64,000 bases of DNA from Desulforhabdus sp. TSK (GCF_022836495.1 NZ_BQXM01000005.1:62001-126000); one strand, 5' to 3'; positions 54,227 to 63,972 are shown, counted from the stretch's first letter. Program-made: numbers and translations. Notes: a model not told the origin generated them from the letters alone.

Positions 54227-56704
54227 TCAGCGGCTGTCCTTGCTTGTCTTGGAGGTGAACAACCGTAGCATGTCCTCTATGCTGCCTTCAGAGACCATGG
54301 AGACATCCAACCGGCGGGTGAAGCCCGTCAGCGATCCAAGGGTATTCAGAGCCTGGGTGGATTCCTCTTTGGTGGTCCATCGAAGGTATCCGCTCAAAAG
54401 GTCTCCTTTCACAGTCGTTTTGAATCCGATTTTGTCGAGAACATTTTTTATGAGAGCCACTCTACGCCCACGCCGCCTGGCGTCGGCGAATCCGCCTGCA
54501 AATCGGAAAGAAATGGTATTGCGTCCTGGGTTTTCGTCGAGATAAGCGTCAATGATGCTGGAATGATAACCCAAATGGAGGCTCAAATTCATATAGTTTC
54601 GGGCGATGATGGCGAGGTTCCTTCCCGTATGCTCTGGTGGGCCTGCGAGAGTCGCCTCTGTCCTGTCGAGACCCGAGAAGATATCCTGCAGACTGATCGG
54701 CGGATTTGGGTTGTCCTCCCAAAGTGCCTTGGAAGCGAGCCCTTGCAGAAACGCCTGGAGTGGCTCCGAATGCACTTGCGTGCCTTGCCGCGCATCGGGG
54801 ATTCCCTCGGGATCATCCTCTTCCACATCGATGACGTAGATGTGCAAAGGGAAATCGACTTCCAGGCGGCGAGCGGGCACGCTGTTCTGGAGATTCGCGT
54901 GCTCCTGGATGTGGATCAATTCTTCGATGGAGCGTTCGTGAGCGAAGTGGATGATGTCGTGGTATGTGTTGCAATTTTCGATGGAAAAGTTGTCATCCTC
55001 GGGATCGATGAGATTCAGTTTCCTGATCCAGCGCAGCAGGCTTCGTAGAACGATGTATTCGGGTTCGGTGGGGCAGAGGTCCGCACCGGAGGCGCGGTAG
55101 GAAAGGAGGGGATCGATTCGGCCGCTGTAGATGACTCGATCTCCCGCGTCAACCGTCACATCGGTCCCTTCGGCCAGGATGTCGAGGGCGCCCGTTGCTC
55201 CAAAGATCGCGGGAACCCGCAGTTCTCTTGCTATGGTCGCCAGATGCCCCGCCGGAGTACCGATTTCCGTGATGAGGGCTGAAACGCGGTCCAGGATTTG
55301 GCTGAGTTGGGGAGTCGCTTTCCGCGCCACGGCGATGGCTCCGAAAGGGACACCGCCTGCCGGGGTGTTCTCCGAAACATGAACAATTTTGCCGTAGGAT
55401 ATGCCGGCTTGCGCCGTTTCTCCACCTTTCAACAGGATATCCCTTCCTTGAAGGATGTCGAAGAGATCAGCAGAAAGGTGGGACTGTTCCATCGTATGGC
55501 AGACCTGTGAGATGCCGAGTATGACCGGGCTTTTGGATTCGTCCCGCCCCCATTGTACCTCGAAGGAGGCCCCCATCATTTTTTCAATGGTTGCCGCGGA
55601 TTGTGCAACCGTTTTGAGGAAGCCCGGTCCAGTCCATCCGGAGCCGGCGTAGAATCCTCTGTGCCGGGAAGTGAGCGCCCTGGCTGTGTGTTCAGGATGC
55701 CGTGCCGGGTCTTTGCTGAGGATATGGGACTGAAGCAGGTCGAAAGGTGGAGAGCTGCTCACCCAGTAGGTTTCGACTGCTTCGGGATCCTGTACGGGAG
55801 CGGCGGTGATGGAAAATGCCTCGAAGTTTGATCCCGGTAGCCTGTCTGGTGAAATGGATCCGCTCAGAGAAACGGGCATGGCTTCGTGAACGGCCAGTGC
55901 CACACAGAGGTCCCGTTCCACCCATGCCGCGGCATGGCTTGCGTACCCGGCAAGCGCCAGTTTACAGACACTGAGGAGCTCGCCCGGCGAGATATTGTCG
56001 ATGCCTATGGGAAATGGTTCCATTGAGCCCGCCTCTGTCGGACAGGGTCTTACGGACAGGCGGATTGCCTCTGGGCATCGACCCTGCAGTGCGTGCATCT
56101 CCCTCTCGACCGCTTTTTCGAGGTCAAGCGGGATGGCGGCACCCGCGAAGGCTTCTTTCAATGACTGACTGTCTCGTCCCAGGCAATAGTCTTTACTGAA
56201 GCCGTTTGCTTCCAAAAACGCCTTGCAGCCCGCGGCTGTCACGACAAAGCCGTCGGGGGCTCGGAGAGCGTAGCGATGACGTGCTTCGGCAAGGCAAATA
56301 TTCATCATCCCCACGAGAGGCTCCATTTCCCAGCCCAGTGCGGGGTAGGGAATCGTCAAACTCGATGCGAGGGGACCCGCACCACCACGGAGAATGTCGT
56401 CAAGGATGTCCTTGACGCTCTGAAACCGTTCGAAAAGTGCGACATATTTATTCTGTGAAAGGGCGTTCAGGCAGTAGACGACCTGATAGACGGAATCACC
56501 CAGTTTGTGTACCGAGCTCTCCAGGAAGGCACGGTCAAAGATATACTCGCCTCCCAATGCGCGATCCATCTCTGCCATGAGCTCCAGGATGCCCGTGTTG
56601 AGCTTCTGAATCCTGCGGAACTTGGAAAAAATCGATCGTATCGTTTCCTGCCCATCCCGAAGAACGTGGCGCGCCCTCCAGCGTCGGAAAAAAGGTAGGT
56701 GCAT
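54227..56704 (-). CDS. PEP-synthase-like protein B with degenerate ATP-binding region
   Basis: This 825-aa paralog has the same plan as its neighbours: a helical N-terminus (about 1-105, ILELMAEMDRALGGEYIFDR), a PEP-synthase-like region, a phosphohistidine domain with His487 (IGTPAGHLATIARELRVPAI), and the shared C-terminal domain (NCNTYHDIIHFAHERSIEEL, then HIYVIDVEEDDPEG and NYMNLSLHLGYHSSIIDAYL). In the ATP-grasp region, however, the RSS...ED...FAGQ motif of A and C is replaced by SVRPCPTEAGSMEPFPIG (217-234), and the GKAxxLG segment is also altered. It may be unable to bind ATP and could act as a phosphoacceptor or structural partner. It sits 75 bp after the response regulator and 1 bp before gene C. 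Confidence 0.78.
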   Translation of the reverse strand: MHLPFFRRWRARHVLRDGQETIRSIFSKFRRIQKLNTGILELMAEMDRALGGEYIFDRAFLESSVHKLGDSVYQVVYCLNALSQNKYVALFERFQSVKDILDDILRGGAGPLASSLTIPYPALGWEMEPLVGMMNICLAEARHRYALRAPDGFVVTAAGCKAFLEANGFSKDYCLGRDSQSLKEAFAGAAIPLDLEKAVEREMHALQGRCPEAIRLSVRPCPTEAGSMEPFPIGIDNISPGELLSVCKLALAGYASHAAAWVERDLCVALAVHEAMPVSLSGSISPDRLPGSNFEAFSITAAPVQDPEAVETYWVSSSPPFDLLQSHILSKDPARHPEHTARALTSRHRGFYAGSGWTGPGFLKTVAQSAATIEKMMGASFEVQWGRDESKSPVILGISQVCHTMEQSHLSADLFDILQGRDILLKGGETAQAGISYGKIVHVSENTPAGGVPFGAIAVARKATPQLSQILDRVSALITEIGTPAGHLATIARELRVPAIFGATGALDILAEGTDVTVDAGDRVIYSGRIDPLLSYRASGADLCPTEPEYIVLRSLLRWIRKLNLIDPEDDNFSIENCNTYHDIIHFAHERSIEELIHIQEHANLQNSVPARRLEVDFPLHIYVIDVEEDDPEGIPDARQGTQVHSEPLQAFLQGLASKALWEDNPNPPISLQDIFSGLDRTEATLAGPPEHTGRNLAIIARNYMNLSLHLGYHSSIIDAYLDENPGRNTISFRFAGGFADARRRGRRVALIKNVLDKIGFKTTVKGDLLSGYLRWTTKEESTQALNTLGSLTGFTRRLDVSMVSEGSIEDMLRLFTSKTSKDSR

Positions 56705-56779
56705 GGACTCCCAAATTCTCCCCTGACAAGCCCCGAGGAGCTGTCGACTGGAAATTTATCCATGAGTCATGTTGATACT

Positions 56780-57190
56780 CTAAGCTCCCGATCGAATGCG
56801 TTTTTCCATCCGTCGGACAAGATCGATGATGTCATTCAGCCTGAAGGGTTTGGCCACGAAATCAAATGCCCCTTTTTGAAAGGATTCTTTGGCCGTCTCA
56901 GGGGTGGCGAAGCCCGTGATGATAATGACGCCGGTCTCAGGGCTAATGGTCTTGATGTGCGAGAGAAAACGCAGGCCGTCATCACCTTCCATCTTCAAAT
57001 CGGTGATGACGATATCGAATCGTTTTTCGTTTATTCTCGACTTGGCCGACGCACTGTCCACGAAGGTTTCCACTTCGTATCCCGCTTTCTGGAAGGCGGG
57101 TTTCAGCCGTTTGCAAACAATCGCCTCATCGTCCAGGATGAGGAGTTGAAGCTTATCGCTGATGTTCCTGTTTTCAAGAGAATCGCTCAT
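56780..57190 (-). CDS. Single-domain response regulator
   Basis: The 136-aa protein is a CheY-like receiver with no output domain: acidic pair in LLILDDEAIV (16-25), phosphoacceptor Asp64 in VITDLKMEG, Thr in IIITGFATPE and Lys in FVAKPFRLND. ATG 57190 follows AGAGG and overlaps the end of gene A by 17 bp; the frame runs back to 57259. Lying between PEP-synthase-like genes A and B, it may pass a phosphosignal to or from them; the divergent histidine kinase at 62479 is a candidate partner. Confidence 0.9.
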   Translation of the reverse strand: MSDSLENRNISDKLQLLILDDEAIVCKRLKPAFQKAGYEVETFVDSASAKSRINEKRFDIVITDLKMEGDDGLRFLSHIKTISPETGVIIITGFATPETAKESFQKGAFDFVAKPFRLNDIIDLVRRMEKRIRSGA

Positions 57191-59759
57191 GGGAAACCTC
57201 TGTCGTGGCTTGGATGCGCCGGAGGAAATCTTCGACGCACCAGCTGACTTGATGCTCATTCGTTAACCTTACATCGAGCTGTCGCGTGTATCCGATCAGC
57301 CCGCCCAGCATTTTCATGTTCTCGATCATCCGTTCCCTGGAGCTTTTCTTGATTTTTGCTACCACGAGGTCCCCGTGTACTTCCACCAGGAAATCAAATT
57401 TTTCCAGGACGTCACCGATAAACTTTGCCCTGCGGGACCGGCGGAGCAAATCTGTCACACCTCCAAGAAATCTGAAATAGATGTAATTATTGTTCACCAC
57501 ATCACCAATATATGCATCGAGCAGATTGTAATGATAACCAAGCTTCAAGCTCAGATTCATATATTCCTTTGAAATGACGGCCAGATTGCGCCCCTGCTGA
57601 TGCAGGTGGGCCAGAGTGGAGGTGGCCGGCTTTGTGAAGCTCGACATGAAACTGCCGAGATCGACTGTGACGGGCTGAGTTTCCCACATGCCGGATTCGA
57701 TAAGCCCCTGAATCAAAGCCTTCAATGGCAGGGACAGGATATTTTCTCTCGCCATGCGTTTGGCCTGTGGAGCTACATTCGTGCCTTTGTCCACATCGAT
57801 GACGACCAGTCCGAGGGGAATGCTCAAATCGAGCTTCTTGGGCGTCGTATTGTGGTATTGCTGATATTTTTCACTCAGGTTGATGAGCTTTTCAACCGCC
57901 ACTTCATGGATGTACCGTGTGATGTCGTGGTATGTGATGCATCGCGAGGGCTTGAAATCCTGGCTGTGCGGATCCACCAGGTTGAGAGGGTTGATTTTCT
58001 TGAGAATCCTTCGAAGCAGGCGGTATTCGTAGGAGTCTTCGAACACATCCTCCCCGGCCAGCTCAAATCGGCCGAGCTCCTTGATGATGCCGCGATACAC
58101 GGTGTTACGGGTGGCATCGAGGGTGATTTCGTCTCCTGTTGAAAGAACCTGGGTCGCTATGCCCGTGTCCACAATGGTCGGCACCCGGTGCTCACGGGCG
58201 AGCGTCGACATATGGCCAGTCGCCGATCCGATATCCGTTATGATTCCCTGTGCCCTTTGCATGATGCGCGAATAACGGGGCGAGGTGTAACGGCTCACCA
58301 GGATGGATCCGTGAGGGAAGACTTGCAAATCTTCTTCGTTTTGAACGACGAAAGCCTTTCCCATGGCAATCCCATGCTGCACGACAACGCCTTTACCAGC
58401 AAAAATGACCTGATCGTTACCCGCGGAGTCCACGTACTGGAGCATTTTTTCAGGTTCTTTCGGGCGAATGTTGAGAGGTCTGGACTGAAGGATGAAAAGC
58501 TTGCCGTCTTTGTCAAACGCCCATTCCACATCCTGGGGTCTTTTCTGGTATTTTTCAATGACGAGAGCAGCCTGGGCGAGCTTTTCCATCTGCTCGGCAT
58601 TCAGGCTCGGTGCGTTTCGAAGTGCTTCGGGAACCTGGGTCCATTCTGTTCCCGAGTCGGCCTTTGGGATGAGCATCATTTCTTTGGATGCGACATCCAT
58701 GGACTGGAAACGGTAGGGAGGGGTCCGGTCGATAAAGATCGTGTCCGATTCGGCCATGCCCTGGACGACACTCGGTCCCAACCCCCATGCGGCACTGATG
58801 AGCATTTGTTCGTTCTCCGTTGAGAGGGGGGCATAGGTGTACATGGCTCCGCTCACCTCCGCATCCACCATCAGTTGGCATCCAACAGCCATGGCCAGCT
58901 CATGCTCATGGTATCCCCTCTGCATCCTGTAGTGCCAGGCCTCCATCGAATAGGCGCTGGCCAGAACTCTTTTGTATGCCTCGAGAATGGATTTGGACGG
59001 GACATTGAGTACGCTTTCGTACTGACCGGCAAAACTGTATTCGCCATCTTCACCCCAGGCGCTGCTCCTGACCGCGAATCGGAGTCTGCTCTTGGGGTAT
59101 TTGACCGAAAGAATGTCCGTTGCAGCCGTCACATGAGCAGCCAGGGTACGGGGTATCTTTCCTTTCAGGATGCGTTCGCGAACCTCATGGGACAATTTCT
59201 CCAGGAAGTCATCATCCAGATGCTCCCGCGGTGGGAGTGTCGCTTCAATGTACTTTGTCAGACCGTTGTATTCCATGAAGTCGAAGAACGCCTTGGTCGT
59301 AATGACAAACCCGTCCGGAGTCTGCAAGTCCAGGATATTTTTTATCTTGCCGAGAGTGGCGAATTTGTTGCCGACCAGATCGTTGGAATCGGCCTCCAGA
59401 TCTTCGAGAAGGATGGTCTGTTTGGTGACGGGAAAGGCATGCCTTCCCTCCAACTCCTCCTGGATTTCATGCTGAATGCGTTCAAAAGCGATGAACAGAT
59501 CAACATTTTCCTGCTGATTCAAAATACAGAGATCCGAGATCATCTTGAATACCAGGTCGTTGAGCCGGTCACAGGCTTCAACGATGTATTGACGGTCAAA
59601 AACGTATTCCCCTCCCAGCTTGTCACCCATGTCCGCCATCAGTTCGAGGATTCTGTTATTTTTCACCAGGATGCTTCTGAACTTCTTGAACAGCACCGTA
59701 AAAGGGACAATGGGCTTTGACGGCCTGAAAAAGGAGAAAACGTTCTTTAGACCGACCAT
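57174..59759 (-). CDS. PEP-synthase-like protein A (ATP-grasp + phosphohistidine + unassigned C-terminal domain)
   Basis: The 861-aa protein has a helical N-terminus (about 20-105, ILELMADMGDKLGGEYVFDR), then the PEP-synthase nucleotide-binding region with LVGNKFATLGKIKNI (128-142) and VRSSAWGEDGEYSFAGQYES (230-249). QDVEWAFDKDGKLFILQSRP (409-428) follows, then the phosphohistidine domain with His516 (IGSATGHMSTLAREHRVPTI). The canonical PEP/pyruvate barrel is missing. Residues about 575-861 form a C-terminal domain shared with B and C (CITYHDITRYIHEVAVEKLI, GLVVIDVDKGTN, EYMNLSLKLGYHYNLLDAYI). ATG 59759, with AGGTGG upstream, is preferred over an upstream start. It follows the TIGR02186 gene by 20 bp. 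It is probably a His-phosphotransfer enzyme with an unknown acceptor. Confidence 0.8.
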   Translation of the reverse strand: MVGLKNVFSFFRPSKPIVPFTVLFKKFRSILVKNNRILELMADMGDKLGGEYVFDRQYIVEACDRLNDLVFKMISDLCILNQQENVDLFIAFERIQHEIQEELEGRHAFPVTKQTILLEDLEADSNDLVGNKFATLGKIKNILDLQTPDGFVITTKAFFDFMEYNGLTKYIEATLPPREHLDDDFLEKLSHEVRERILKGKIPRTLAAHVTAATDILSVKYPKSRLRFAVRSSAWGEDGEYSFAGQYESVLNVPSKSILEAYKRVLASAYSMEAWHYRMQRGYHEHELAMAVGCQLMVDAEVSGAMYTYAPLSTENEQMLISAAWGLGPSVVQGMAESDTIFIDRTPPYRFQSMDVASKEMMLIPKADSGTEWTQVPEALRNAPSLNAEQMEKLAQAALVIEKYQKRPQDVEWAFDKDGKLFILQSRPLNIRPKEPEKMLQYVDSAGNDQVIFAGKGVVVQHGIAMGKAFVVQNEEDLQVFPHGSILVSRYTSPRYSRIMQRAQGIITDIGSATGHMSTLAREHRVPTIVDTGIATQVLSTGDEITLDATRNTVYRGIIKELGRFELAGEDVFEDSYEYRLLRRILKKINPLNLVDPHSQDFKPSRCITYHDITRYIHEVAVEKLINLSEKYQQYHNTTPKKLDLSIPLGLVVIDVDKGTNVAPQAKRMARENILSLPLKALIQGLIESGMWETQPVTVDLGSFMSSFTKPATSTLAHLHQQGRNLAVISKEYMNLSLKLGYHYNLLDAYIGDVVNNNYIYFRFLGGVTDLLRRSRRAKFIGDVLEKFDFLVEVHGDLVVAKIKKSSRERMIENMKMLGGLIGYTRQLDVRLTNEHQVSWCVEDFLRRIQATTEVSHERFS

Positions 59760-59779
59760 GATATCCACACCACCTGCCC

Positions 59780-60559
59780 TCAATGTGCACCCTTGCTCTG
59801 GAATACCAACCCGATGCCCAGGCCGGCCAATACGGCAATGACGGTGGCAAGAATTCCGTACATGGCGCCGTTGCCGAAGGCCAGGGTGGAAAGAAGGGCG
59901 GGAAATCCCGTCAGTGCAACATCAACCGGCATCGAAGCACGTGCCACAATCTCGTCGTTACGAACTGCTGCGACCTCTACGGTGTATTTACCGGGAGAGA
60001 GGCGAGAGGGTACCGGAATAGTGGCCTTGAACGTTTTCATTCCGGACGATGCAGCCTCGTAAGTGAGCTTCTGCGTCAACTGGCGGTACAAGCCTTCGTC
60101 CTGTTTGAGCTTCAGCAATTCTTCGATGTCCTTCTGCGGATCGATGTTCGCTGCAGATTCCACCTGTACCGAGCTCTTCAATCCCGAAAGCTCGAGCTCC
60201 TGCAGCGCGGGATTCGGGGAGGAAGTCCCATCCTTGAGATCTTTGGATGTGCAGACGATGCAGATATTGGGTACGTTTTTAAAAGTCAGCGACTCAAGGT
60301 TCATCCAGAGTAAGCCGAAGACTTTGCCCTTCTCTTTCATGTGAAGGTCGGTAGGGGTTCCCACGAAACGTGCAACCACCTCGCTGTCGGCCGGGACATT
60401 CCCCGTTACCGTGAGAGTGGTCCCATTGTAAAGCGCATCGATGATGATGCTGTCGGGCTGAACCTGAAAATTGACCTGCTCCTCCGCCGCGAATGCGGAG
60501 GTACAGAGAAATACGAGAAAGGCTGCAGTGAGATGGATGAGCATGGCTGGTCGTATCAT
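59780..60559 (-). CDS. TIGR02186-family membrane-anchored protein
   Basis: The 259-aa protein has a signal peptide (about 1-24, ending FAAEE), an Ig-like/beta-rich extracytoplasmic part (FQVQPDSIIIDALYNGTTLT, then PSRLSPGKYTVEVAAVRNDE) and a single C-terminal helix (about 232-252) with a short cytosolic tail. This matches the TIGR02186 family, which is regularly found next to TauE/SafE transporters, as here (3 bp gap). It probably supports that transporter from the periplasmic side. Function is not established. Confidence 0.85.
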   Translation of the reverse strand: MIRPAMLIHLTAAFLVFLCTSAFAAEEQVNFQVQPDSIIIDALYNGTTLTVTGNVPADSEVVARFVGTPTDLHMKEKGKVFGLLWMNLESLTFKNVPNICIVCTSKDLKDGTSSPNPALQELELSGLKSSVQVESAANIDPQKDIEELLKLKQDEGLYRQLTQKLTYEAASSGMKTFKATIPVPSRLSPGKYTVEVAAVRNDEIVARASMPVDVALTGFPALLSTLAFGNGAMYGILATVIAVLAGLGIGLVFQSKGAH

Positions 60560-60562
60560 GGA

Positions 60563-61489
60563 TCAGTGCCCTCCTGTGTAAGCTAAAAGGACGGACGGTG
60601 TGGCGAGGAGGCCATAAAGCATCTTGACCATTACCACCAGCACCAGAGAGGCAAGCAATATTTTGAGATGTTCCCCATTGAGCTTCCTGCCAATTTTTGT
60701 TCCAAGCTGAGCCCCCAGCGCAGAACCGATGAGCAGCAGAAGGGCCAGGACAAAATCGACCGTGTGGTTTTCCCAGGACTGCATGATGGTGACATTGATA
60801 CAGGTAAAAAGAATTTGAAAAAGACTCGTTCCGACAACGACATGCATCGGCATCCTCAAAAGGTAAACCATGATCGGCACCATGATGAACCCGCCGCCGA
60901 CTCCCATGATGGCAGCCAATATTCCTACCAATATTCCCAGGAGCAAAGGCATCAGGAGGGAAAGCTTCACCCCGGAACGTTGGAATTCCATTTGGAAAGG
61001 GAGAAGATTCATGAATTTTACGTAGGCGGATTCTTTGGGAGCGGGCTTCTCCTTTTCAATGTTGCGCATGGCCTGGAGGCTCTCCACAAACATGTAGCCT
61101 CCAATCATTCCAAGCATCAATACGTACGTGACATTGATGAGAAAATCAGCATTGCCCATTTGCCGGAGGATTTTGATGATCTGCACTCCGACGGTTCCCC
61201 CGATGATGCCACCTAAAAGAAGCAGGAGCCCCATCTTGAAATCCACATTGCCAAGGCGAAAATGCGCGAGGGTCCCGGAGGTTGAAGCGCCCACGATTTG
61301 ATTCGAATCCGAGGCGGCTGCGACCGTTGGCGGGATGCCCATCATGATGAGGAGGGGTGTCATCAGAAACCCCCCACCGACGCCAAAGATTCCTGACAAC
61401 AGCCCCACCACTCCTCCCAGGCTGAGGATGGCGAACATGTTCACGCTATTTCCGGCGATGGGTAAGTACAAGCTTGCTGGGATAACCAT
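60563..61489 (-). CDS. TauE/SafE-family (TSUP) transporter
   Basis: The 308-aa protein has the two-fold TSUP repeat: VGLLSGIFGVGGGFLMTPLL (about 29-48) and VGILAAIMGVGGGFIMVPIM (about 188-207), with about 8 helices. Members export or import sulfite, sulfoacetate, organosulfonates or related anions. In a probable sulfate reducer a sulfur oxyanion is likely, but specificity is inferred. GAAGGGA precedes ATG 61489. It heads the TIGR02186/PEP-synthase-like operon. Confidence 0.92.
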   Translation of the reverse strand: MVIPASLYLPIAGNSVNMFAILSLGGVVGLLSGIFGVGGGFLMTPLLIMMGIPPTVAAASDSNQIVGASTSGTLAHFRLGNVDFKMGLLLLLGGIIGGTVGVQIIKILRQMGNADFLINVTYVLMLGMIGGYMFVESLQAMRNIEKEKPAPKESAYVKFMNLLPFQMEFQRSGVKLSLLMPLLLGILVGILAAIMGVGGGFIMVPIMVYLLRMPMHVVVGTSLFQILFTCINVTIMQSWENHTVDFVLALLLLIGSALGAQLGTKIGRKLNGEHLKILLASLVLVVMVKMLYGLLATPSVLLAYTGGH

Positions 61490-61650
61490 GTAGTGTCCCT
61501 TCTTTCGACCTCTTGAGTTGTTCGGGTACAGTCAGCCTCATTCACGTTCCAACATTCACATGGCCGGTCGCCCAGAAACCCCTTCGGGCATTCTTCTCTG
61601 GAAACCTGGATCCTCAGGCCCATGAGAATGAAGCTTGGGTGAGTGAAATG

Positions 61651-62073
61651 CTAAGAAGCTCTTGCTCTGCTACTCACAACTTCCACGCGGCAGTTGATTC
61701 GATGCAGGATCTTTTGAATGGAAGCCCACTCCCGATGGTTATGATTCGTGTCCATTTCCGAATGCTCAACCACGACCAGCGTTATCCTGTTGAGCTCAAC
61801 AAATCGAACCACTTCTTCATCGTAGCTCCCCTCTGAAATAAAGAAATCGATGTGAATTCCATCCAACTTGGCTGCCTCCATCAGCAGTTCCAGGCGATCT
61901 CGGACGATGGAGGTCGTATTCTGCAGCACCGGACCTTTCATTCCCTTGGTTTCTCGCGGCGTCACAAGAAGAGCGTAGACCTTCGCATCGATGCGCTTGG
62001 CCAGTGATATCGCTCTCGACCATGCTTCCCATGCGCCGTTGAAAGCCTTCATGCTCACTAGAATTCGTTCCAT
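61651..62073 (-). CDS. Universal stress protein (UspA family)
   Basis: The 140-aa protein has the Usp fold: MERILVSMKAFNGAWEAWSR at the start, KVYALLVTPRE, and ITLVVVEHSE near the middle. The usual ATP-binding GxxGxxxxS loop is not evident (HSEMDTNHNHREWASIQKIL instead), so it may be a non-nucleotide-binding member. AAGGAGA lies before ATG 62073. It precedes the TauE gene by 161 bp on the same strand and could be the first gene of the unit. Confidence 0.8.
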   Translation of the reverse strand: MERILVSMKAFNGAWEAWSRAISLAKRIDAKVYALLVTPRETKGMKGPVLQNTTSIVRDRLELLMEAAKLDGIHIDFFISEGSYDEEVVRFVELNRITLVVVEHSEMDTNHNHREWASIQKILHRINCRVEVVSSRARAS

Positions 62074-62478
62074 GCGTCTCCTTTCCCGCAGCAGAGAAGA
62101 GCAACAAGAATGCCATCATCATAAGATTCCGATTTCTAAGGAATTGTTTATAATTTGGTTTGTTTTCGATGGGAGGAGATGTGAGTGGGTGTTTCAATAT
62201 GAAAAGCGACCCTGGGATTGGATATTCCTGTATTTCGTTTTGAAACAGTGTCATGGTGCTCCTGGTGAGAAAGTGAAGCGGGGTGAGGGGCGGAAATCCT
62301 GGAATGCTCCTTGCTTCTAAGCTGCTTCGACAGAATTCCGGAACAGTGCGGGCGAAAGGTTCCCCGGCGAGTCACCCCTGTCATCCTTCTGAAACGGACA
62401 GGACGGCATCAGGAGCTCAAAAAATCTCCTGAATGCTATCCCTTCACCGCTTTCTAATCCACGGATCAAGGAAACGAC
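62074..62478. other. Divergent intergenic region, Usp / histidine kinase
   Basis: The 405-bp region separates the minus-strand operon from the kinase. A TATAAT-like hexamer (62149-62154) is visible but has no good -35 partner. No gene is supported. Confidence 0.45.
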
Positions 62479-63972
62479 ATGCATGCACAGGATATATTTT
62501 CGAGCCGCTTTTGGGCCTGGGCCGGCCCAAAGCTTCAAAAACCTTTCAGCTCCATCTTTCGCTCTATCAAGGGGCAGATATTCATTGTCTTTGCCGCCAC
62601 TTTTCTTTCTGTTTGCATTATAACGGGTGTGAACTTTTGGAGTCTCGCCAGCATCAAGGAGAGACTCCTGCTGGGAGAGAGTTACGATGACCTGCTGAAT
62701 AATATTCTTGAATTGCGCAGGTTCGAAAAAAATTATCTCTTTTACGGCGATCTCGCCAGCCTGCGAGAAGGCGAAGAATATCTGAAGATGATCGATGTCA
62801 TGATCGAGGAGCTTTCAGGAGACATCCGCAGGGTGACCGATCAAGAAAATCTTCAGTTCTTCCAGGGTATTGTGAATGATTACGACCGGGCTTTGAAGAC
62901 GTATGAACAAAACGGCCGGTCCGTTTCAGCCCGAGAAGAAATTCGGCAGCGGGGAAAGGCTCTGGTTGACACCGCGGAACAGTTGCTTCAAACCAAGCGG
63001 GCTAAAATTCATAAGGCCATCGCGCAGACCTTTGTGCTCCCGTTTGCCTTTCTTGCAGTTTTCTTCGTATTGATGCTATTCATCATTGCACTCATTTCCC
63101 ACGGTTTGTTGAAGCCGCTCCAGGTGATGCGGAGCGTCCTTCCGAGGATGGCCAAGGGAGACTACAGCCAGATTCTCTACAAGGGCCTGCATACAGATGA
63201 GATGTCGGATCTTTTTTCCGCCTTCAACCGCATGTCCCGGGAGCTCGAAATGAATCAGGAAGATCTTCTGCAAGCGAGAAAAATCGCCGCCCTCGGTACA
63301 TTCACCGCAGGGATTGCTCATGAAATCAATAACCCGATCAACAATGTCTATCTCTGTGCGCAAGCCATGATGGAAGACCATTTGGAAGCCCTGTCGCCCG
63401 ATGGCCGGGAGCTCGTCCATGACATTCTCTCCCAGGCCGAGAGGGCAGGGGAGATCGTCAGAAATCTCCTGGATTTTTCCCGGACGGAACGTCCCGTTTT
63501 TTCGAGCCTCAACCCCCTCGAAGTCATTCAGTCCACTGTAAAGCTTCTGAGAAATCAGATCATGCTTGCCGGCATCAAGCTCAACCTGGAGATCCCCGCC
63601 CACCTGGCTCAAGTGAATGGAAACCTGAGGAACCTTCAACAGGTTTTCATGAATCTTCTCCTCAATGCGATCCAGGCCATGCCGGGCGGAGGAGCGATCA
63701 CCGTGAGGGCCACGGATGAGCTGCCTGATTTTGTACGCATCGATGTTGAGGACAACGGAAAAGGGATCGACGAAGATGTCCTGCAGCACATCTTCGAACC
63801 GTTTTTTACCACCAAGGAGGTCGGTCGTGGAACTGGACTCGGTCTTGCCGTGGTCTATTCCATTGTGAAAAGACACGGAGGTCGCCTGGAGGTCAAAAGT
63901 GAAGTGGGCAAGGGGAGTGCCTTTTCGGTCTTTCTTCTGAAGGCCGGTTCGGAACGGCCCATAGGAAGTTGA
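62479..63972 (+). CDS. Membrane sensor histidine kinase
   Basis: The 497-aa kinase has two membrane helices (about 33-55 and 184-207) flanking a ~128-aa helical periplasmic sensor with [20 protein letters not shown], reminiscent of four-helix-bundle ligand domains. A HAMP segment (about 208-262), a HisKA domain with phosphoacceptor His281 ([17 protein letters not shown]) and an HATPase domain with the boxes [19 protein letters not shown] and [11 protein letters not shown] follow. NtrB/AtoS-type kinases of this class usually pair with sigma-54-dependent regulators. A short frame opens right after it at the window edge and could be one. It is divergent from the PEP-synthase-like operon and is a plausible sensor for it. 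Confidence 0.92.
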   Translation: MHAQDIFSSRFWAWAGPKLQKPFSSIFRSIKGQIFIVFAATFLSVCIITGVNFWSLASIKERLLLGESYDDLLNNILELRRFEKNYLFYGDLASLREGEEYLKMIDVMIEELSGDIRRVTDQENLQFFQGIVNDYDRALKTYEQNGRSVSAREEIRQRGKALVDTAEQLLQTKRAKIHKAIAQTFVLPFAFLAVFFVLMLFIIALISHGLLKPLQVMRSVLPRMAKGDYSQILYKGLHTDEMSDLFSAFNRMSRELEMNQEDLLQARKIAALGTFTAGIAHEINNPINNVYLCAQAMMEDHLEALSPDGRELVHDILSQAERAGEIVRNLLDFSRTERPVFSSLNPLEVIQSTVKLLRNQIMLAGIKLNLEIPAHLAQVNGNLRNLQQVFMNLLLNAIQAMPGGGAITVRATDELPDFVRIDVEDNGKGIDEDVLQHIFEPFFTTKEVGRGTGLGLAVVYSIVKRHGGRLEVKSEVGKGSAFSVFLLKAGSERPIGS

